From: Spongiibacteraceae bacterium UBA5047 | GTDB taxonomy: Bacteria; Pseudomonadota; Gammaproteobacteria; Pseudomonadales; Spongiibacteraceae | Length of the DNA stretch: 64,000 nucleotides | Direction: 5' to 3' | Assembly: GCA_002415025.1 (NCBI GenBank) | Contig: DIBR01000034.1 | Location: forward strand, 268,920-332,919 | In this document: one piece after another, positions 8,756 to 15,177 of the stretch | How the letters are laid out: each line of letters begins with the position of its first letter | Numbering within the stretch: position 1 is the first letter of the stretch | Position numbers and translations under genes: made by a program | Notes under the pieces: model-generated | Told to the model about the DNA's origin: nothing | Seen by the model: the letters and a program-made list of their open reading frames with translations, nothing else | Database searches by the model: none

Positions 8756-9397
8756 ATGGACGCATTTATAACAACCGACGTACTTTTTCGCTGGCTGCAC
8801 GTACTGTTCGGCATTACGTGGATTGGCCTGCTGTACTACTTCAACTTTATCCAAGGTGAGTACTTCAAGGAAGCCGAAGCCGGCGCCAAAGCTGATGCCG
8901 TTAAAAAGCTGGCTCCGCGTGCGCTGTGGTGGTTCCGCTGGGGCGCCATGTTTACCTTCCTGACCGGCGTCGTTCTGCTTGAGCTGGTTCGTCAGGCTCA
9001 CGGCTGGGATTCCTACATCATTATGGGTGCCACGCTGGGCACGCTGATGTTCCTGAACGTATGGCTGATCATCTGGCCGGCACAGAAAATCGTATGCGGC
9101 ATCACCCCCGGTGACGGCGCTACCGCTGCCCCTAAAGCTGCCCTGGCCTCACGCACCAACACCCTGTTCTCCGGCCCGATGCTGATCGGCATGATGGGCT
9201 CGTTCCACGGTACTGGCGCGGCCAGCCACGGTATGAACAGCCTGCCGATGGGTTTGTGGATTGTTCTGGCCCTGATTCTGGCGCTGCAAGCTAACGCGAT
9301 CTTTGGCAAAACCGGCCCGATGACCACCGTAAAAGGTGTTATTCACTGCAGCATCGCGCTGACAGTCGTATTCGTTGGCCTGCTGCAATTCGTATAA
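8756..9397 (+). CDS. Membrane protein of the PuuD/urate-oxidase N-terminal family
   Basis: 213 residues with about five to six hydrophobic segments. N-terminal DVLFRWLHVLFGITWIGLLYYFNF carries the conserved WLH and GITWIGLLYYFN blocks of the PF06181-type (urate oxidase N-terminal, PuuD) membrane module, and the later histidines (SFHGTGAASHGMN) fit a possible haem or metal site. Full-length PuuD is a cytochrome c-fused urate hydroxylase; this protein is only the membrane module with no CxxCH, so urate oxidation should not be assumed. Monocistronic, with a ribosome site and a strong terminator. Confidence 0.8.
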   Translation: MDAFITTDVLFRWLHVLFGITWIGLLYYFNFIQGEYFKEAEAGAKADAVKKLAPRALWWFRWGAMFTFLTGVVLLELVRQAHGWDSYIIMGATLGTLMFLNVWLIIWPAQKIVCGITPGDGATAAPKAALASRTNTLFSGPMLIGMMGSFHGTGAASHGMNSLPMGLWIVLALILALQANAIFGKTGPMTTVKGVIHCSIALTVVFVGLLQFV

Positions 9398-9418
9398 ATT
9401 CAGCACTCGCCTGAATGC

Positions 9419-9449
9419 AAAAAGCCCCGGCATTGTCCGGGGCTTTTTT
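9419..9449 (+). terminator. Rho-independent terminator
   Basis: Stem AAAAGCCCCGG / CCGGGGCTTTT with a 6-base loop (CATTGT) and a T-run, 22 bases past the stop of the PuuD-like gene. The A-run on the other side makes it usable in both directions. Confidence 0.92.
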
Positions 9450-9507
9450 ATGGCTTCGCGTTGGGTATAGAGCACCTGTAGGCCTGATTAAGCACAGCGT
9501 ATAAATA

Positions 9508-9537
9508 TTGGGGTCAGAGTATTTACTCTGACCCCAA
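9508..9537. repeat. Perfect 14-bp-arm palindrome, mobile-repeat-like
   Basis: Arms TTGGGGTCAGAGTA and TACTCTGACCCCAA are exact reverse complements with a 2-base spacer, between the terminator of the PuuD-like gene and the end of the HAD gene. GGGGTCAGAGTA dyads of this kind recur around REP-associated (IS200-like) transposases in other gammaproteobacteria, from memory. No transposase is adjacent, so this would be a solo element. Confidence 0.65.
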
Positions 9538-9555
9538 ATCTACACTTATGCGGGC

Positions 9556-10194
9556 CTACTTCAGTAGCGCATCCAGTTCGGTGATCGCTTTCTTAATATC
9601 CTCGTCGACGAGAACGGTTTTCATCCCCAACGCTTTGGCGGTTTCGATATTGCCGGGGAAGTCATCGAGAAAGACCGTTCGCGAGGCATCCGCTATACCC
9701 ATCCGCTCCAGCGTTAGCTCAAAGATGGCGGGATTGGGTTTGCGCAAACCCACTTCGCAGGAATCAATTACCAGCTCGAACAAGTCATCTACCGGCAGCA
9801 GCGAACGCCAGCCATCGGCAAATTCTTTGACATTGTTGGTGATGATGGCACGGCGGAAACCGCGCGCTTTCAGCTCGGCGACCTTCTCCACTAACCGGGT
9901 GCGTATACCGCCATCACGTGGCATCGCGGCAAATATCTCGTAGATGTCCAACGCGAAGCCGTGCTGCGCCTGCGCTATGTCCATTATCGTCTGACGGCAC
10001 TCGTCCAGACTGATCTCACCACGTTCCACCTTGTGCCAGGGGTGGTCGCCATCTTCGTGATAATTACCAAACATAATCTCGTGAATCTGGCCCGGCCTGG
10101 CGCCCATTTTCTGCCCGATTCCATCGAACTCGGAGAAGGGCGACAGGGTAAATACGCCGCCAAAATCAAACAGCACTGCTTCTATCTGGCTCAT
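9556..10194 (-). CDS. HAD-superfamily hydrolase (epoxide-hydrolase-N/haloacid dehalogenase type)
   Basis: 212 residues with the HAD motifs in order: motif I VLFDFGGVFT at about 8-17 (the usual second Asp is Gly, as in the YihX/epoxide-hydrolase N-terminal group), motif II IITNN, motif III Lys in GLRKPNP and motif IV FLDDFPGNIETA. The cap is the short helical type. A small-molecule phosphatase is the most likely role; substrate unknown. It follows the DUF7065-like gene by 5 bases on the same strand, so the two probably share a transcript. Confidence 0.87.
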   Translation of the reverse strand: MSQIEAVLFDFGGVFTLSPFSEFDGIGQKMGARPGQIHEIMFGNYHEDGDHPWHKVERGEISLDECRQTIMDIAQAQHGFALDIYEIFAAMPRDGGIRTRLVEKVAELKARGFRRAIITNNVKEFADGWRSLLPVDDLFELVIDSCEVGLRKPNPAIFELTLERMGIADASRTVFLDDFPGNIETAKALGMKTVLVDEDIKKAITELDALLK

Positions 10195-10199
10195 GCGCG

Positions 10200-11288
10200 C
10201 TACTTCACCCCGTAGTGGTCGAACTGTCCGAGAAAGCCGTATTCAAACAGGCCGTAGCCAACCTGGTCGCCCATTTCAAAGCGGGCTGCGTTGTCACACA
10301 AACCAAACATCCGGTCCTTGTCGGCTTCCATATCCAGGGTGAAGCTTTCAACCACCTTCTTGCCTTTGTACATGCCGTGTTTCCAGTCAGCTTCCAGCCC
10401 GTAACCCGTGCCTACCATCACCCAGACGTGCGTCAGTGGTGTCACCTTGACCTCAAGCGGGCCTTCCGGCGCTTCCGGAAAACGGATCACGGACGAATCG
10501 ATAAAGGCCTGGTAAGGCTTGGCGATCGACAGCTTGTGCTCGTGCTCCGGTCGCCCCAGCCAATCCACTTCACGCTCGGGGTCATTCCAGACCCGCACCG
10601 CCTCTTCCAGCACCCGAGTGCCGTCGTTATGTTCGTTGACGATATACAAAATGGAGAAGTCGTCGAACTGCATGGGCGCATAGTTCCACATACCCTCCAT
10701 CGCCGAGGTGCCTTCGTGAATACCCGCCGGTTCGTGCTCGCCTACCGGCCGAATTCCCCAGGAACGGTCGCGACTCCCCTTCCAACGGTCGGGCGTTACG
10801 TCAAAGGTTTCATCGCCCACCCGCAAACTTCCGGTCCAGCAGCCTGTTTGTGCAAAACGCGTGGAATCAAATAACACGCGACCGTGTTTGCGAATGTATT
10901 GACGGGGTTCAAGGAAAGCGGGGATAGCCCCTTCCCAGGTAATATCCATGGCAATCGGGTGCTCCGGCGAGTCGTCCACAATAAAGCGAACTTTCTCCAA
11001 GCCCTTGAGCACTTCAATTCTCAGCGGACCAACCGAAGTGTCCATGCGGTCAGTCAGTTCCCGCGAGGCGCGCACCACATGATGCTTGTCGCCGCGCCGG
11101 ACAACGGCAAACGCGTCCTGCACTCCCAGGGTCGGGTACTGGCCCATACCCATCACCATAAAAAGGTCGTCACTGGAGGAGTGAAGATTAAAGTAGTAGC
11201 GGTCGTAGAAATTCCGGTCTGAGGTGCCGACAAAACGAATCACGTCGGAGGTCTGATGCAGCGGGTAATCATCCATTTGCGAGAGCAT
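10200..11288 (-). CDS. DUF7064/DUF7065-like (AttH/calycin-like) protein
   Basis: 362 residues, no signal peptide or membrane segment. Features such as FYDRYYFNLHSSSDDLFMVMGMGQYP near the N-terminus, RDRSWGIRPVG in the middle and repeated beta-rich segments match the two-domain lipocalin/calycin-like proteins often annotated hydroxyneurosporene-synthase-like, which are frequent in actinobacterial and marine gammaproteobacterial lipid or steroid gene neighbourhoods. The biochemical role is not established. ATG at 11288 has AGGAG at 5-base spacing. It lies downstream of the tandem-MarR gene with its own 120-base leader containing a palindrome. Confidence 0.7.
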   Translation of the reverse strand: MLSQMDDYPLHQTSDVIRFVGTSDRNFYDRYYFNLHSSSDDLFMVMGMGQYPTLGVQDAFAVVRRGDKHHVVRASRELTDRMDTSVGPLRIEVLKGLEKVRFIVDDSPEHPIAMDITWEGAIPAFLEPRQYIRKHGRVLFDSTRFAQTGCWTGSLRVGDETFDVTPDRWKGSRDRSWGIRPVGEHEPAGIHEGTSAMEGMWNYAPMQFDDFSILYIVNEHNDGTRVLEEAVRVWNDPEREVDWLGRPEHEHKLSIAKPYQAFIDSSVIRFPEAPEGPLEVKVTPLTHVWVMVGTGYGLEADWKHGMYKGKKVVESFTLDMEADKDRMFGLCDNAARFEMGDQVGYGLFEYGFLGQFDHYGVK

Positions 11289-11339
11289 GTGAGCTCCTAT
11301 TAGGTTTTATAGTCAGGAGCAGGCAGTGTAGAGAAATAA

Positions 11340-11353
11340 TATACGGTCGTATA
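11340..11353. promoter_or_regulatory. Candidate operator TATACG-GT-CGTATA
   Basis: A 14-bp dyad with exact 6-bp arms about 52 bases upstream of the DUF7065-like start, in the 120-base gap below the tandem-MarR gene. Size and symmetry fit a TetR- or MarR-type operator. The cognate regulator is not known. Confidence 0.5.
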
Positions 11354-11408
11354 GTTAACAGATTTTCACACCCTTTACTGCCTAAAATTAAGATTGTAAA
11401 TCATGCAG

Positions 11409-12338
11409 TTACAGAAGTTTCTGGAGCGCCTTCAGCGTGCCTTCGAGCTCGATCAGGCTCTCGTCGCCGAGCAATTGTCCATAGTAGCCACGCACGGCGG
11501 CGCAGGCTTCAGCCAGCTCACTGATAAAATCCATGCCGGCTGCGCTCAGCGTCACGCGCTTCGCCCGGCTGTCGCCCCTGCATTCCCGCACCACCAGCAG
11601 CGACTGCGCTGCTAGTTGCCGCACCGTCAGACTAACCGCCTGCACGGTGAGCGGTTGCGGCTCGGCCAACTCACTGATGGTCATACCGCCTTCACCTAGG
11701 TGATAAAGCTGGGTGAGACCGGGACGGCTGATACGCTGTGCGCTGGCCCGGGGCAATTGTTCGCGCAAGCGCTGCTCAAAGTCTCCCGCCAGCTCCACCA
11801 GCAGACGGCCAAAGTGCAAAAAACGCTGGGCATCGCCGGCAGCATGGCTTCGCGGTTGTACGCCCAGTTCGCGTGTAATGAGATCCAGTGACTGATAAAG
11901 CCGGGCGAATACCTGTTCGCCTAAACGCTGGCGGTAGTGCTTGCGAATGTCGTCCACCACGCGGTTGGAGGCACTCACCAGCCGCTCTCCGCGCAAGCTG
12001 AACCGGACAATGCGTGCGCGGCGGTCGTCGCTACTCGTGACAACACTGAGATAGCCCGACGACTCCAGTTGCCGAACAATTTTACCAATGGTTTGCTTGG
12101 TGATACCGGCGCGGTGCGATAACTCCGAGATGGTGGCGCCGTTGCCATCGAGATGACGCAATACCGACCCGTGGGAGCGCAGCACGTCTTCAAAGCCCAG
12201 ATTGCGATAGGCTGCTAAAAACCGCTCCTCGTAATCGGCCACCAAGCGAAATAACACCACGCCTAATGCGTTCTCACGATAACGCTTCACCGCGACCGCC
12301 AGGCGGTCGGGCTGAACTGGCGTTGTGCTTTCTGTCAT
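11409..12338 (-). CDS. Tandem (two-domain) MarR-family regulator
   Basis: About 309 residues from the ATG at 12338; it can be extended to ATG 12350 or further, but earlier residues are Trp/Cys-rich and overlap the MFS gene. It contains two consecutive MarR units. Unit 1 has the winged helix ISELSHRAGITKQTIGKIVRQLESSGYL...SSDDRRARIVRFSLRG split by the usual wing; unit 2 repeats the order with MTISELAEPQPLTVQAVSLTVRQLAAQSLLVV and GDSRAKRVTLSAAG. Ordinary MarR proteins are about 140-160 residues and dimerise, so one chain here could act as an intramolecular dimer. Last gene of the B12-mutase operon, 2 bases after the MFS stop, and the natural candidate to bind the dyad at 16926-16954. Confidence 0.85.
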   Translation of the reverse strand: MTESTTPVQPDRLAVAVKRYRENALGVVLFRLVADYEERFLAAYRNLGFEDVLRSHGSVLRHLDGNGATISELSHRAGITKQTIGKIVRQLESSGYLSVVTSSDDRRARIVRFSLRGERLVSASNRVVDDIRKHYRQRLGEQVFARLYQSLDLITRELGVQPRSHAAGDAQRFLHFGRLLVELAGDFEQRLREQLPRASAQRISRPGLTQLYHLGEGGMTISELAEPQPLTVQAVSLTVRQLAAQSLLVVRECRGDSRAKRVTLSAAGMDFISELAEACAAVRGYYGQLLGDESLIELEGTLKALQKLL

Positions 12339-12339
12339 A

Positions 12340-13665
12340 TCAATTCGCATCCGGGGCCATAGCGTAATTATTTGCCACTTTATATTGTGGCCAGGCAATA
12401 CAAACCGCCAACAAGGCCAACGGCAGCAATACCATCGCGCCAACCGTTAGAGACAAGCCCAATTGCGCTGAGTCGCCCAGAACAAAGTCAGTAATGGCAG
12501 CTATGAGCGGCGCGCCGCTGCCGTAGCCAAGCAAATTTACAAAAAGCAAAAAGTAAGACGATAGCTGTGCACGCTTTTCATTGGGAGTAACCACCTGAAT
12601 CGACGCCACACTCACTGCCGCCAACGATTGGGTGAAAAATACGGCGGCGCCTATCAAGACACTCACACTATCAATATCGCGCATCAGCGTTAACGGCAGC
12701 AACGACAGCAACGTGCCGCTGATCGCCATCAGCATAACAACAAGATAGCCCGATTGCCCGAAGCGCGGCTGCAGGCGAGAAGCCAGCAAACCACCGCACA
12801 AGACCCCGGTGCTGGCTGCCACCACAAAAATACCGCCAAAGCGCTGGGCGGCTTCCGGAGGGCTGAGACCAAACTCACGCATCAAATATACCGGTGTCCA
12901 CACGATAAAGCCGGAACTCATTGCCGTGGTAGCCGCAATGGCAACAAAAATACCGAGGTACAGCCGTTTACGACCGAGCATAAACTGAAAGGTGGTTGCG
13001 AGCTGACGACTTATTGTCTGCGGGGATGTATCCAGCAATCCTTTGCGGGCAGGTTCGGGAAAGCGAAAGATAAACACCGCCAGTAACAGGCCGGGCAAAC
13101 CGGCAAACATAAATGCCAGTTGCCAGTCAGCAAAACCCGCAAGCCAGTGAATGTCACTGCGATCCCATTCAGCCAGTGCCGAGAGCAAACGGCCACCCAA
13201 TAAAAAAGCCAGCCCGCTGCCCAGGGTGCTGCCCATGGAAAATACTGCCATCGCCGCCGGCAGCCGTTTGCGGTCGAACACATCGGCCATCAGTGAATAC
13301 GCTGCCGGCGCCAGCGCAGCCTCCCCCACACCCACGCCTATCCGTCCCAGAAACAACTGAAAATAGCTGCGCGCCAAACCGCAATATACGGTCATGGCGC
13401 TCCAGACAATGATGCCCATGCCGATAATGCGGCTGCGTTTCCAGCGGTCAGCCGCCAGCGCAATGGGAATACCAAACAAGGCGAAGAACACGCCAAAACC
13501 CAGGCCGTGCAGCAAGGAAAACTGGAAGTCGGTAATGTGCAGGTCATTTTTGATCGGGTCGATCAGCAGCGCGATAATCTGCCGGTCGAGAAACGACAAT
13601 AGATACGCCAGAAACAGCAAGAACACCAGATACCACGGCGAGGCCACACCATACTGCGCCCTCAA
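12340..13665 (-). CDS. MFS transporter, spinster-like
   Basis: 441 residues and 12 predicted membrane segments. The early motif LLSFLDRQIIALLIDPIK and FQFSLLHGLGFGVFFALFGIPI followed by the RWKRSR loop are the marks of spinster-type MFS carriers, which often occur with lipid, steroid or organic-acid catabolism genes. It starts with TTG overlapping the meaB stop (TTGA) and ends 2 bases before the tandem-MarR gene, so it is part of the mutase operon. It may import the substrate of the mutase pathway; specificity cannot be read. A paralogue lies at 25545-26864. Confidence 0.87.
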   Translation of the reverse strand: MRAQYGVASPWYLVFLLFLAYLLSFLDRQIIALLIDPIKNDLHITDFQFSLLHGLGFGVFFALFGIPIALAADRWKRSRIIGMGIIVWSAMTVYCGLARSYFQLFLGRIGVGVGEAALAPAAYSLMADVFDRKRLPAAMAVFSMGSTLGSGLAFLLGGRLLSALAEWDRSDIHWLAGFADWQLAFMFAGLPGLLLAVFIFRFPEPARKGLLDTSPQTISRQLATTFQFMLGRKRLYLGIFVAIAATTAMSSGFIVWTPVYLMREFGLSPPEAAQRFGGIFVVAASTGVLCGGLLASRLQPRFGQSGYLVVMLMAISGTLLSLLPLTLMRDIDSVSVLIGAAVFFTQSLAAVSVASIQVVTPNEKRAQLSSYFLLFVNLLGYGSGAPLIAAITDFVLGDSAQLGLSLTVGAMVLLPLALLAVCIAWPQYKVANNYAMAPDAN

Positions 13666-14618
13666 CTTCGCGATTCCACGCTGGCAGTGAAAACAGAGAT
13701 AATATCGGCGGGATTAGACTCGCCCTCTGCCAGTTGCGCAAAGAACCGCCGTCCTGCCTCACCATCCACAAACGGTTTCAGCCAGTGCTCGCGCAACTCG
13801 ATGTCCAGCAACAATCGGGAAAAAGCCTGCAGTTGGCGCTGACGTCGAAGCGAGTCCTGACCGGCACTGCGCGCCAACGCAGCGTCTTGCGCCGCGATCA
13901 ATGCTTCCACCCCCTCGCCGCTGACCGCATTGGTAAGACACACTTCCAGGGAAACCCCTGTTTTGTTTTCCCGGTCGTGGGCTTCAAGTCGAATAACTTT
14001 CTCGAGCGCACGTACGCCTTCGTGATCACTTTTGTTGATTGCAAAGACATCGCCCACTTCCATAATGCCGGACTTGATACCCTGCACGTAATCACCCATA
14101 CCCGGAATAAATACGATGGTGCTGATATCCGCTACGCTGACAATATCCAGCTCGCTCTGGCCAATGCCGACAGTTTCAATAAACACTCGGTCAAAACCTG
14201 CGTATTTCAGCAATTGCGCCGAGATAAATGTCGTTTCAGACACACCGCCCAGGTGCCCTTTGGTGGACAGGGAGCGCACAAACACATTGTCGTCGAGGGC
14301 GTGGTCCTGCATACGCAGGCGATCACCGAGCACTGCGCCACCGGTTTGAATGCTGCTGGGATCTACCGCCAACACGGCAACGCTTTTCCCCTGTGCCCGG
14401 TACGCGCGAATCAGTTGATTGAGCAAGGTCGATTTGCCGGCACCCGGCACGCCGGTGATGCCAATACTGACCGTGGGACTGTCTTCAAACACATAGCGCG
14501 ATAAGGCCAGCAGAAATTCGGGGGAGCGCTCTATGGCAGTAATGGTTCTGGCCAGTGTTGCAATATCCCGGCGCTTGATCGCGGCCTGCCACTGTTCATC
14601 CAGTATTACCTTGCGCAT
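13662..14618 (-). CDS. meaB: MeaB/ArgK-type G-protein chaperone of B12 acyl-CoA mutase
   Basis: 318 residues. G3E-family GTPase that gates cobalamin loading and protects the mutase. Walker A GVPGAGKS at 56-63, switch-like DPSSIQTGGAVLGDR, FIETVGIGQSE (base/Mg region) and the NKSD guanine-specificity motif are all intact. Its position after the split mutase subunits is the standard arrangement for methylmalonyl-, isobutyryl- and 2-hydroxyisobutyryl-CoA mutases. The 135-base gap upstream contains a REP pair but no obvious promoter. Confidence 0.94.
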   Translation of the reverse strand: MRKVILDEQWQAAIKRRDIATLARTITAIERSPEFLLALSRYVFEDSPTVSIGITGVPGAGKSTLLNQLIRAYRAQGKSVAVLAVDPSSIQTGGAVLGDRLRMQDHALDDNVFVRSLSTKGHLGGVSETTFISAQLLKYAGFDRVFIETVGIGQSELDIVSVADISTIVFIPGMGDYVQGIKSGIMEVGDVFAINKSDHEGVRALEKVIRLEAHDRENKTGVSLEVCLTNAVSGEGVEALIAAQDAALARSAGQDSLRRQRQLQAFSRLLLDIELREHWLKPFVDGEAGRRFFAQLAEGESNPADIISVFTASVESRS

Positions 14619-14668
14619 GCTTTAGCACTCCTTCGCCACGGTATCGCTGGCACTGGAACCTCGGTCTA

Positions 14669-14736
14669 TTCGCCTGCAGGGCAGGCTTCCACAAGGTTCC
14701 ACCGGGCTGATTGTGGGAGCCTGCCCTGCAGGCGAA
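14669..14736. repeat. REP-like inverted pair inside the mutase operon
   Basis: Arms at 14669-14693 and 14712-14736 are complementary in 24 of 25 positions around a spacer of about 18 bases; each arm is itself a REP-type unit (TGTGGGAGCCTGCCC...GGCGAA). It sits in the B12-subunit to meaB gap, where such dyads typically act on mRNA stability and differential expression. Confidence 0.85.
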
Positions 14737-14753
14737 AGGAACCCTCGCACTGC

Positions 14754-15152
14754 TCAGGCCGCTGCCACAGCGCTGCGCAGATAGGCGGCGATATCATCCA
14801 TATTCGCCCCCATGGTGAAGACCCTGTCTACACCGATGGTTTTGAGTGGCTCGACATCTTCTTCGGGCACCACCCCACCCACAATCAATATCCGGTCGTC
14901 GATACCAAGCGCACGCATTTGTTCGGCCAGCACCTTTAGGTGCGTCATATGGCCGCCGGACAGGCAACTAACGCCAATCACATCCACATCTTCTTGTAAG
15001 GCAGCGCGCACAACCTGCTCGGGAGTTTGTTTAAGACCGGAAAAAATAACCTCTATGCCGCGGTCACGCAGCTCTTTCGCCAGCACCGTGATGCCGATGG
15101 TGTGGGTATCAAGTCCGATTTTCGCAAGCAGCAAACGAATGGGTTGTTCCAT
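14754..15152 (-). CDS. Cobalamin-binding small subunit of acyl-CoA mutase
   Basis: 132 residues forming only the B12-binding Rossmann-like domain. The base-off/His-on motif is DTHTIG at 15-20 (His17 as lower axial ligand), followed by the nucleotide-tail elements SCLSGG at 62-67 and GG at 92-93. It is the separate small subunit (IcmB/HcmB type) of the large subunit encoded 25 bases upstream. It shows no deviation at the cobalamin-contact motifs, so the enzyme should be a true B12 protein. Confidence 0.93.
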   Translation of the reverse strand: MEQPIRLLLAKIGLDTHTIGITVLAKELRDRGIEVIFSGLKQTPEQVVRAALQEDVDVIGVSCLSGGHMTHLKVLAEQMRALGIDDRILIVGGVVPEEDVEPLKTIGVDRVFTMGANMDDIAAYLRSAVAAA

Positions 15153-15177
15153 GACAGGGCTTCCGGCTAATCAATTA

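Noticed and set aside
8756..9397. Calling this gene a urate hydroxylase (puuD)
   Set aside because: Only the membrane module is present; there is no CxxCH cytochrome domain and no purine-catabolism gene nearby.
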